A stretch of 64,000 nucleotides of DNA, from positions 2,439,792 through 2,503,791 of the forward strand of contig NC_059487.1 of assembly GCF_018139145.2 (NCBI RefSeq), written 5' to 3'. A program made the translations under genes and the position numbers. This DNA comes from Gymnogyps californianus. Lineage: Eukaryota; Chordata; Aves; Accipitriformes; Cathartidae. Positions 12,964 to 24,400 of the stretch are shown here, one piece after another (the first letter of the stretch is position 1; every line of letters starts with the position of its first letter). The notes below the pieces were generated by a model. That model did not search any database. It saw only the letters and a program-made list of their open reading frames with translations, and was not told the origin of the DNA.

Positions 12964-12968
12964 CTGAT
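12964..12968. repeat. 5-bp target-site duplication, right copy
   Basis: CTGAT follows the terminal ...CCAGGACA and matches the copy at 12375-12379 exactly. Confidence 0.9.
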
Positions 12969-15900
12969 GCTGACTTCAACGAACTCTCACTTCCTCAAAC
13001 CCAGCATTTGAAAGGGAAAATCTGGGTTTTTTTCCTCTAAAAGACCCCAAAACATAAGGCAGTGGATTTGCTACTGTTAATCTTGTATCCAAATTTTTTT
13101 CACTGTGCTAACAGATTGACCTGAAAGAGCAGGATCCTAATTGCTCAGAGATAAAGTAATTGAGTAGTCTCTTGGGTTCTTTTCGGTACAACAAACTTCA
13201 ATAGAGTTGACAAACGTCGATCCATAACACAGGATTAATAGGGCTGTGCTTGGCTTCCGTTTCAGTTTTCCATTTGCTCCTTCGGTCTAACTAACACCCT
13301 GATTGCTTTGGGAAAACTGACAAATCTTTGCAGTTAATGAGGCCCTCTAGTAATTTATCAAGCAGGGTTTCTAAAATAAAAAGGGCACAAAGAACAAAAT
13401 GTTGTTTCTGTGCTAAAGGAAGGAGGAATCCTTCTCCCCAGATCCTGGAGAGCATGGAAAACTTTGCTCCTCCACACTGTGTGAGCTGGGAGCTGGAGTA
13501 ACTCTTGCAGCATGTTTTTTTCCAAAAGCATTTGGTATTCTCCTGACTCTTTTCCGTGGATGTCACAGGCACTCTCCCATCCATGAGATGAGCGATATAT
13601 CTCATTGTTGAGCACTCAAAAATTGCATGCACGACCGTTTGGGAGTTTGCTTTTAGACACCTGTCTTTTAATCTATCTGTGGTATGATGGACAGATCTGG
13701 AGAATGGGCCTTTTGTAGGGGATGGGGAGGATGTACGCTGTGGCTGCAACAACATAAGCACCGGTGCAGATACTCTTGGTCCTGAGAGTGCCCTGCTTGG
13801 TTCAGCTGCAGTGCTACACCATGTGTTACTAGTGAGACTCAGCCAGGTGGTTTCCCTGGAGTATCTCTGGGAAGCTCTGAGGAGCAGCTGTTATTAGCAT
13901 GGAAAAGAAAGCATTAGAAATGCTTGATTTTATAATCAAGTGTTTAATCTGGGCCTGGGCTCAATGGCAGCAAAGTCTGAACTTCTTGCCACTGGGAATT
14001 GGACTTCCCAGCCTGGTACAACAAGCCCCGCTGTGCTATCTCTATCAGCCCGCTGAAATGTAATTCTGAACTGGCAGCTTTCAAAACTCTTTATTTCCTG
14101 GAAAATGTCAACACTTCTGCAGAAATTCCAATTTTTCCTCAGCCTGATTTAAAATAAAGTTCCTAAACGTGAACATGTGAGAGCCAAATTGCCATTGCCA
14201 GTAATAGCTCTGTTCTGAGTGACATGGAGGGTCCACAACTGATCAGCGGGTTTCTGTTTCTATTGTGACAGCCGTACATCTGTCCATCATCCTCTTTATT
14301 TTCAGTACAGCTCTTGGTTTTCTTTCTTAACACAGCAGCTTTCACATTAATGCAGAATGAGATCAATTTTACCTACGGTCTTGATAGGAAACAACGGCCG
14401 TTAAGCTATAGAAATAGCTAATCGTTATATCTTAGCAGTGACTTAAGCACATTGGCCAATCTCTGAACCTGGATCTTAATGTGAGCTGGGGGACACTTGG
14501 CAGGAAAAATCTGGTGCAGCTGGCAGGCTTTTCTTCTCAAGGGCCATGTTTGTGCTATATGAAATGGGGTGGCAGAAAGGCTCTGTAGCTTAACGTCCAG
14601 AAGACATTTGGGAACCTCCCCAGAGCTGTTGTCCGTGGCCAGGTCTGTGCTGCTGCCCCAGGCACTGCTGGAAAGGGAGGAGCAAGTGGGGCTGGTGTCT
14701 GCTGGAAAGTGGGCTTTGCCCCTCACAGCCCATTTTTTACCCCAGTTTTATACTTCTTAAGGGTGATTACCAGTAGATATCTTTCTGGATGGTGCTGCTC
14801 AGGGTTGGGCAGCTTCATGGGAAGCACTGCGTTGCCTCCAAGGTGCAATTAAGAACATGAGCTCGCCAGTCTGGTGGAACGTTTGCTGTATGTGAACTCG
14901 TGGGTCACAGCTTGATTGCTCTCCTCCCTCTGAATGTAAATGTGACTCGGGCTGATGCTTTGTCCTGCATTCACCCGTTTCAAGATTCACCCATTCAGAA
15001 GTGGGTACCACATCGCTCGGTTGCCTGGGTCTAAGCTCAATTACCATAATGCATCTTTGAAAACCGATCTTAGATGGAGCCATTCCACTCCCCTCTGCCC
15101 AGCGGCCAGCTGATGCGTGTCCAGCCCCTCTGAACTGACAGCCAGCAAACGTGAGGTCACCCCCGTAGCTGCATGGAAGTCCAGGGCTGCCTGGGGTCCC
15201 TGCTCTCTGCTCCCAGCTGCCCGGGGGCTGGCCCTGGTCCCGGTTCCCATCCCAGATGACCAAACCCTTATCGCACACACTGCATGGCTGAAGGCAGGCA
15301 GGTAGGCAGGTCCACAACTAAATGGAAACATTCCCTTTGTTTTAAGATTTTATGAAGGCTGAACTGAAACTATGCTGGGCATCTTGCTGCCACGTTGAGC
15401 TGAGTGGATGCGCAACGTAGTAAAAATTCCCAATTTTAATGTATTTAGCATGGAGATGCCTTTCACAAATGTACTTTGTACTCTTCTGGGGACTTCTTCC
15501 CGTTCTCTGTGCTTCCGTCTCGGTGTGCATGCCTTTCTTTCTCACACATCTCTCTCCAATGCCAATCACAATTGTTTTTTTTTCCTTCCCCACAAAATTC
15601 CACATTACAGTTTGCAGACCTGTGAAGCAACATTTACACCTAAACTTTGGTACACTTTGTGTCTTACTCCCAGCTGTGTGAAGACATAAATGCCCTTGTC
15701 CTGTAACAGCAGTCACTGAAAACGGCTTCGTGTTCATTCTTTGAAGAAATGACCCATTTTGGAGAGAGCTTTGCCAGAATTATGAACTGCTGTTCAGGAA
15801 AGCAGGCGGTACAAGATGTCTCCAGGGGGATGTAAAAGGGGAGGAGTCCTAAAATTACTAGTTGTGATTAAAATCTGGAGGGCCAGGGTTATATTTTACC

Positions 15901-17254
15901 CTTAAGCTGTCTGCACCCCCCCTACCCTCAAAAAAAAAAGTTTCAGCTTTTGATTGACGGATGAATCTTGTTTCTTGTGTTCATGCCACCTTCTCCCTTG
16001 GCTGCCCGTGCCCCGGTCAGAGAGAGGCAGGTCCAGCCGGGGCTTTGGTTTGCCCAGGGACTGCAGCCAGCTGGGAGGGAGGCAGTTTAATTCCCCAGAC
16101 CACATCGGCATTACTCGCTCTCTGCATTTTGGCAGCTCTCGGGATCCCCTCCCATGCCCCAGCCCCATTCTCCCTGGAGCTGTGCATGCGGAGGACCAGA
16201 CCCATGCTGCCACTCGCGGGTGCTGCCGGGAAGAGCCCACACCGCTGTGCCGCATCCCTCAGCACTGGATGAGCACTGGGGCAAAGCTCCCCTCAGCAGC
16301 CCGGATCCAGCGTGGCTTCTTGATGCTCCAGCCAAGCCCTGCCGCAAAGCCTGGCTCTGGGTGCATTCCCACTATTAAAATGAGAAATATGCTGTAAGCA
16401 GTGCAATGGCTCAACCCGCTGGGGACCGGCATGTTAATGTGATTGCTTTGGAAGGCTACAAATTAATGACCCAGCACAGCTGGCTCCCTCCCAGTGCAGA
16501 GCCAAACTGGAGGACTGGGGAGGCCACGTAAGGCTGCGCCTGGGCACTGACAGCAGGGATGGGGCAGACGTGGCGCTTGCTGTTTGCTATAGCAGCTCTT
16601 TAATAAGCAGGCTAAAAATGCAAAGTTGTAGTATCATTTATAGGAGAAAAAAAAAAACAAGAAAAGATTATTTAGTCAATCTTCTTGTCTGTTGTGGTTA
16701 GGCTGTGGTTTAGATGCAGAAAACCACATTGCTGGAGGTCTTATTCTGCATCTCACATCTGACTTGTAAAATCTGCCGGTAAATCTTTACATCAGAACCC
16801 GGACTGAGAAGCTGCTCGTTTTAATCGTGGGATTTCACCAGAACATCTGACTCCTTTGTAAGTCCAGAAGTGTATTTACATGTTTGTCCCCTGCAATGGA
16901 TTTACAAATCCTGTAAAACAGCACAAAATCCTCCAACAGATTTAGAAACCAAGAGGAACCTGAAATGAAAACCAGACTTGGCGAAGCACTGCTACTCGTT
17001 TGTCAGGATGCAAAGGACTGACTGCAGACGTGGACAGTGATGATTTCCCTCCAACAGCAACCCTCAAAGCACTGAGCAGGCAGGGGACACTGCTGACTTC
17101 AGAGGGCAGGAAAGCAAAGCTGACAAGAAAAGCTGCTGTTTAGAGCTAGGCTAAAGAGGCGAACGGGGAGCGGAGCAAAGGCGGCCATAGAGCGACAGGC
17201 TCCTGCAGCGCCGTTCTCTCATCCCTCATTAAAATCCCAGGCAAGGATTTTTAA
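12969..17254. other. Unique non-coding sequence, no gene seen
   Basis: No exon or RNA gene is recognised. Open frames reach 172 codons (14799-15317, -) and 156 codons (13291-13761, -) but lack any domain, and overlap comparable frames on the other strand. Small simple tracts are present: GGCA-type repeats near 15293-15311, A-runs at 15930-15939 and 16647-16657. The stretch 15950-16350 is relatively GC-rich with scattered CpG but has no TATA, initiator or exon-like structure that I can defend as a promoter. Confidence 0.5.
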
Positions 17255-17400
17255 GATGCCTAATGGAGTGGAGGGTCCCATTTTCAGATCTTAACTCAAG
17301 ACATCTTAAAGGGCCTGATTTTCAGAGCATTAACCAGGTGATAGTAAAGGCTTTCAAGCAGATAGATACCCCAAAATTGAGGCCCTTTTCCTATTTGTTC
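17255..17400 (+). repeat. Possible ancient amniote interspersed repeat remnant
   Basis: The phrases GGTCCCATTTTCAGATC and AAGGGCCTGATTTTCAGAGC resemble a family of old dispersed sauropsid repeats that I recognise by the 'gggcctgattttcagag' motif. The family name and ends are uncertain and the copy is much decayed. The open frame running through it (17263-17544, +) has no recognisable protein. Confidence 0.35.
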
Positions 17401-20400
17401 TTGATTACCCTGAAAACATCAACCCTGCGGTCTACAAGTAAAATAATCAAAATAGACTTAATTGTTAAAACTGAGGAACATGTGTATAGAAAAGACCACT
17501 ACCTTCTCTTTGCCCATCTACCAAATCAACTATTTAAAACATAATATTCTTTTTTATTACGCTGTGAGTCCTGCAATATTTACTGTTTTTTTCTTACAGT
17601 TCTTTGTGATGGTATATAAACTTGAGTTTGCCTGTTGCTGGGAATAGCTTGGGACAGGCTCACCAAAACCAAAGTTGAGAGTGAAAGAGAAAGAATAAGT
17701 TTTCCAATATATTTTTGAGCTCGTACAAGTTTTTAAGCCTTAATTTCTAAAATCCTGATTTTTTTAGTTTCTTGCCTTAGTGATGATGCCATTAAATACT
17801 TGCACTTTCCCTGTTGCAGGGTAGCAGCACCATGTGTACTAGAGCAACGGGACCTTACTAGGTCTAACATCTCAAAAGCAATTGAAAACCATCATTTGGA
17901 TCTCACGTGCACACAGGATACAGTGGCTGTTTGTACGCAGAGTGGTCAGAGGTGAACCCCTAGAAGTCTGAAGCCAGTTAATGCTAAAGAAAGAGCGTTG
18001 GATCCCAGGGGTGCTAAACCACCGTCCCTTGCAAGTGTCAAAGCTGCCTTTCTGCAAAATCCTTCCTGTGACCAGAGAGAGACCATTTATTGTCAGCCTT
18101 CTGCATAATTGCTGTTGTCATGTTCTTATCCTAGTAAAAATACTGCAGAGGATGTAGAATTAATATATATATATATATATATTCATTTCTCATAAATGAT
18201 TCCTGGGGCTGAGATGGAGCCTGCGAGCATGGCCAGGAGCAAGGAGAGGGGCAAACGCATAGTTCAGGCACAATGCTGGGAGGCATTTGCCAGGGAAATC
18301 TTCTGTGGCTCCTAATGCCTCCCTGGCTTACTTTTTCCTTCGCTGTTATCAGCAAAACACTACTTTTGGGGCAAATGGTGATAAAGAAGAGTGCATCCTC
18401 ACCACACACTAGTGCCTTGTCCCAGCACACGGTCCAATATCCTGGGCTGTCATGTGCAAGCTGGTCATTGCCGAGAGGTCTGTGTTTGAAAGAGTGGGAT
18501 TTCTCTTTCAGAGCAGTACTAGCAAGTGTCAGGAAAGCTCTGCTGAAATATTAATTTGTCTCCGAAAATATCCTAAATGCAACTAACAAGCAAGCAGATA
18601 GCTTCTCTTGATGGGAGTGTGGAAATGGGACACTCCGGTCCAGCCGCCTCTGCTGCTGGAAAAGGGCTATTACTGGGTGAGCCAGTGAGTTCATTTCCAT
18701 TTTCATTAAGTTGAATAAAATGCAGATAAAAATGCCATTGGAAGAGAATAAAATACAGTGTTTCAAATGTATAAATTTTAGCTCTTTACCATAATCGGAC
18801 TGCGCTGCATGCAACCTGGAGAGCATTAGGAAAATGATCTTTATCACTATTTTTGTAAGAAATGCGGCTCATAGGGCATTCTTGCCCATGAGTGCTCCTG
18901 GGCAGGAACTGTCAGGGCGGGGGGACAAGCTGAAAGCTGCAGGTTCATTTCTTCTTCTGAATTTAGTCAGAAATTCTTACTTTTCCCCTCTGATGTTGGT
19001 CTAAGGACTGGGGTAGAGGTCTTTATTGCTTAAGTCTTTTCACATACCTGTCCTTCAAAGCTTTAGGGTCTAAGGAGCAGAAGGACTCAATGTATTGCAG
19101 GCACCATGGCAGAGATTTGGGCATAAGAAACTTTGAAGAGAAGTGTCCAGATCTGGTTAAGCTAACCAGACAACACACTGCACAGGACAAAAGTTTGCTG
19201 CTGGATTTGGTTAAGCCAAGGAAGAATCATATGGGCAGGGGTCTTGGGATTTCCAGAAGATGTGTGAGTCTGCGAAGATGCTAAAACAGAGGTATAGGGA
19301 TGTGGCTATGAGGGTGGAGAGCCTGGCAAGTTCTAGGAGGCTGGTTCATCCTAACATTGTTTCCTTTCTTCAATTAAGTGGAGCCAAAAATACAGCTCAT
19401 CACTGCTGTTCCTGTTATGCAGAGTTTTGCTTTTGATAACACACTAACGTGGCGCTCTCGGGTTCTGTGTTGTGTCTTCTGGATTAGAAGCAGATGAGTA
19501 TTTCTGTATTGACAGCAATGGGGTTTGTGCCGCTCTGTGTGTGTGTGAGGGGGTTAATTCTTTTTTCATTAAAGATAAAGCTTCGGAGAAGATAAATGCC
19601 AGAATATAGCTCTTGTGAGTGAAAGTGTCTTCAGCCACCACTATCCTTAATAAATATGCATTGCAAAATCATCTTAGCTTCCTCTGATTCACATCAGGGA
19701 GTTTAAATTTGCCATTACTGGGAACCTGACTTGTCAAAATCCCATCTGTAATTATAAACTTGCATGAGGAGATGGGAAAATGGTGGGAGAAGGAATGAAC
19801 CCATTAGTATTTGGCTGCAAAATGTGTCCTGTTTTCAGAATAATTTAAAAGGTTGAAACACACAGTAGGTAACAGCACAAAGTGTCACTTCATAGTTGCC
19901 AATAAATTCATGCAGTGATAGTCACTGACCACCCTACTGAAGCCTGATTTTACACTCTATCCTAGCACAGTCAGGAGCTGCAACTCCAAAGTAAATATAA
20001 TTACCTGGGCAATAGCCCTGAACTCTTTCAAGTCTGATTTCTGCCTTTCCCAGACAGACACAGCAAAGCGCTGCAGGAGGAGGAAGGGATGCAGGGAGGG
20101 AAGGGCGAGGAGCCGGTGCCTTGGGCAGTGGGTTACCAGCACACTGTGAATCCCAGCATCGGTTTGAAGACACCAAGCTGCATTTCTTTTTGAAAGCCTT
20201 CCTGGGAGCAGAGGCTTGCTGGAAGATGCTCTGCCAAGGAAGGATTTCCTCGATGTTTGCATCACATCTGGTGAGATTTCACAGGGACTCATATAGCAAG
20301 ATTAAAACAAGTTAAACTAGAAGGAAAGGAGATGGATGGGAAGAAAAGGGCAATCTCAGATATGATGCATGGGTGCTACAGTGGGAGGGAGAACGAGCTC

Positions 20401-21422
20401 AGATATCCCCTCCCAGGTACACAATGACATTTTGCTATAACAGGATGCATGACAAAGAGAGCAAAGCTTCAGACAGGTTACACATGCGTGTTTTCTGTCT
20501 GTTCAGCTGCAGGGGCATTTCTTCACGTTGTGTTAGTTGTGCTTCCTTGGGTTCTGCTCCGAGGTGAGACGTCGTGGGAGTTGTTAAATACCCGTCACTG
20601 CAGTGTCGAAGGGCAGGACCTCTGCCAGTCAGACTGGCACTGCAGGCACTCTCCCCTCTCTGTTTTCATCCTCTGAACTACAGTAATGTCTCAGGTATTG
20701 AGTTTACTGTAGAAAATCAATAAGGAGCACTGTAAGTTCAATGGAGCAGCAGGAGACAATTGCAGAGCTCAGGACACGTAATGTCCAGATGTGCCTTCTC
20801 TACACCTAAAATGGCTGTGCCCATAAAAGCCTCTAATCTGCACCATCTTCCGTGTGGTGGTGTTTCTAAACATTAGTTTCTAGCTGCCATCACAGCTTCA
20901 GTGCAGAAGAAAATAGCTTTCTGGACAGGTATGCCCAGCTCGGTTTTACTTTGCCTTCTAGCCATAGCCAGATGGGGTTAACCCTGGGGATGCACAGACA
21001 GCCTAGGAAACTCCTCCTGGGGGTCCCCCGACCAGTCACCCCATGAGGCTGGGGATGCACTGAAACACCAGTGTCACCCTTGCTTAGAATTTTTCATAGG
21101 TTGGATTATTTTAATTTGAAAGAGTGAAAGCCATGACTTGAAAGTGCAGCTGCTCTCCTCTGTTCTCCGCAGCATGTGCAGTAATGGGATAATGTGTTTG
21201 GGTGGGGTTTTTTGCAGGGAGAGCCTTTTGAGAGTGCTCCTTGTTAGCAAGTTCACAGTACATCCTCGGCAGGCATCCTTCTGTGCTGTCAAAGCTCCCC
21301 TGCTGCTGCCCAGGCAGTGAGGAGGAGCGAGAGGAGCCTCCTTACAGCACGGAGACATGCATGTGCCCAGAGGAGAGGGAGAGCATTTCATCGGCAAAGG
21401 CTGGGAGAAGGGCAGGAGCTCT
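17401..21422. other. Unique non-coding sequence, no gene seen
   Basis: No coding or RNA gene is recognised. There is an AT microsatellite at 18162-18182 and a small 8-bp-arm inverted repeat (TCTGGTTA/TAACCAGA) at 19152-19170. Open frames do not exceed about 111 codons. Confidence 0.5.
18162..18182. repeat. (AT)n microsatellite
   Basis: About 21 bases of uninterrupted alternating AT following GAATTA. Likely length-variable. Confidence 0.9.
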
Positions 21423-21462
21423 GGGCAGGGGTGGTTTGGGAGAAGCAGGGGGTTTGGGAGGG
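21423..21462 (+). other. G-quadruplex-type run on the plus strand
   Basis: Six runs of three or more G occur within 40 bases. They begin at 21423, 21428, 21438, 21448, 21456 and 21460, with spacers of 2, 6, 7, 3 and 1 bases. This satisfies the usual G3+N1-7 rule with more tracts than the four needed. Folding and any role in transcription or replication are inferred. The flanks (21300-21480) are purine-rich on the plus strand. Confidence 0.6.
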
Positions 21463-24400
21463 AGAGTGTTGGGCACGTAACTGGTCACTTTTGCAAACTG
21501 CTCTCCAGACTATGGAAGGGAACTCAAAAGTCCTGAGTAGCTTCATGTCTCTGCTGCAAAATCCTCAGCTGTGTCCGTCTCACTCCATCTGGTATTGACT
21601 TCTCTGTCAGCCGGACTGCTGGGCTGTGGGTGATGGGAGTGAGGGACCCAGCTCTGCCAGGGAGGTTTGCACAGCAAAATTTCTGTTGTCTCCATAGCTA
21701 GTCAGCACAAGCAGAAGAAAGTAGAGATACAAAAAGACGATGTATAAGTAAGGGGAGAAAATGAAATTAAATAGATCAAACAGAACTCCTGCCTGCTCCG
21801 CACAGCAGACTTAATGTTTAAAATAGCCGAGAAATACTCAGTCAAGCCATAACTTTCCTAAGGTGACCCTGAACGTTGCCCTGCACTGTCTCCGTGAAGC
21901 CAGTGGGAACCATGCAGCCTTGTGCTTTGCTGGTAACATTTTACTCTCAGTGATTAACCCTGACATGAGGCATCATCGGATTCCCAAAATACCATCAGTG
22001 ACCCAAGCTCGGGGTGGTCGTGTAGGCTCGTAGTTGGGATGCTCATGTCAGGAGCATCCAGCACAGAGAGGATGGCAAATGCCTCAGCTGGCAGCCCCTG
22101 AGAGCCCAGCATGGATGCAGTGTCCTCTGTGTCATCCTTGAGCATGTACAAGGCTTGATCTCATGCCTCCAGCCGTAACAAGGTCCTGTTATGTCTTTGC
22201 CATGGAGCCCCAGGACATTGTGGACTGCCTAGATACATGCAAGAGGCCTCTTACACAGGCAGAGTGGGCTGACAGATGTGTCACAGGCCCTGCAGGAGAC
22301 CTGTGGCAATCTAGAACAGCAGCTGGACATAGAGGGGTTACCTAAAGCATCTCACGTGGCAGGAGGTGCCCGTGCATGGACAACTGCATCAGTCTGGAGC
22401 TTCAGCCAGGTCCATGGAGGGAGGAAGGTTGGAGAAGAGACCAGACAGGCAGGTCCTTGCATGTCCATTGTCAGCTGGTGATGGCTGGTGGCCACCAGAG
22501 GTTCTGCTGGATCCCAGGTGACAGTGATGGCCAGGAATAGGGCTCCTGAGTTGAGTTTCTCTTGCATTGTTACCTCCCGCCTGGCAAGCAGCCAGGCTGA
22601 CAACACAGTGCGTCACCATGTTTATCTGCTTCTGAATGCAGAAAGCCTGTCTGCTCCTGTAATGAGCCTTTCCACTACTTGTACAATTAACGGTGCATAA
22701 TGAGCATAAAAAAGAGTGAAAAGAGTCCTAAAAGCACATCATCCACTGCAGGTGAATGGGACAGCTCAGGTTTTGGCTGCCTAAATACTCAGAGATGATG
22801 CAGCCGTGGGAGAGAGACCTCAGGTCCTTCTTCAAGAGCAGACAATGCAGGCAAGTACATGCTGCTTCCCAGGAGTGCAGCTGGGGTCACCAGCCCAATC
22901 TTTAATGATGCTGCATTTCTCTCTGCCTGTCCAGCAGCCAGCTGCGCTCCTGCGTCCTGGTCAAGGCACAAACAGCTGGGTAGGCACCATGCACGAGTAC
23001 CAACCCTGTCTGGGCAAACCCCATCTCAGCCCAGCAGTGCACGAGTGGCATGAGTCCCTCCCCTTCAGGGCAATGATGTTTCATCAGCAGCCAGAGCCTC
23101 TTTGGCTCTCGTGCCCTAGGTGTGATGGATTCCCACCTGCCTCTGAGCAAGCACAGTGCCCAGAAGCATCGCTTGGAGCATTGTTCAACCCTGTAGAGTC
23201 AAGTGTAAAACCCTGAGGCTCCAGGCAAGTTTTACCCACACAGTGCATTTGGATGAGGGACTCCAGTACTGTCAGAAGGATGCAAGGCTGTGGGCCACAC
23301 AGCAGAAAATCACTGCTGGCTTTGAGATGCACCAGCTCTCTCTGGGAAGCAGTCAGTGTCCCTAGAAAGGCCAGTGCCTCCAGCAATGCAGCAATGCTGT
23401 TTTCTGAGTGGTTTGTAGCTCTTGCCACACAGTTCGGTCCCTCTGACCCCACAGAGCCTGACAGCCACCATCATCCTCCATCCTCTGGGGGTCCCAGCCC
23501 ATCCTCTGCCAGATCACTGGTGCTTGGATGCGTGGAGAAAGCTTTGAGAACTGGACCTGAATCCTGTGGCCTGGACCATCTCTCCTGTCACTGGTAGTGT
23601 GATCTGGACCTCCCTGGTTTGTTCAGCCGGATCCAGGTGCCCCACAGCCAGCCAGCACCCTTGTAGTGCATGTGTCTGTCCTCTCTCCCTTCCTTGAGAC
23701 TCCCCACACATTAGTGCATCTGCACCAATCCTTCCTCTGCTGCCCAGAGATGGACCTGACCTGTGAGTCCCTTGTGTGACTGAGCAGTGACTGGCCCAGG
23801 AGCAGTCCCACATGCAGACTCTGCTCAGCACCTTTGTCAAGGAGTCAGGTCATCCTCACCCCAAAATGCAGACTGCAGCTCCCTGTGTCCTCTGTCACAC
23901 AGGACAATCTCCCAGGGATGATCTGGCTTAGCAAAAGCTGGTTTTCCCATTAGCAGTATGGTAGTACTGCAAAGGAATTGGCGTGGCAATTCATGCCTTT
24001 GAACAGTACAAGGACACTACGTGATAAGAAATGAGTTTCTGTGAGGGTCCTGGCTGAGCAGAGAGGGCAGGACCAAGCCTGGTTCTCTCGCTTCCCAGTC
24101 TGGAAACCCTTAGCTTAGAGAACAGTCCTCCTTTAAAGTGGCGTCTGCCCCTGAGCTTTCCCCGAGAGTGCTCAATGACTCCGCTGCAGCTCTCAGACAG
24201 GGTATCCCCAGTGGGAGTCAAGTTCTTGCTGCAAGATATATGCTTCAAGTCACGCAAAGGTATATGAGCACAATGGCATTCACAAATCCAAAATGAAATT
24301 CATGAGCTAAGAAAGATAAACCTCCAAGGCTGTCAGAAGGCACTATCCCAGCGAGATGGGACACAGTACACTGACCCGCTGATCGGAAACGTGCAAAGAA

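Noticed and set aside
14799..15317. 172-codon open frame, minus strand
   Set aside because: No recognisable domain; overlapped by other frames of similar quality on both strands.
15950..16350. GC-richer stretch considered as a CpG-island promoter
   Set aside because: CpGs are scattered rather than dense, and no first exon or transcription-start features could be identified.
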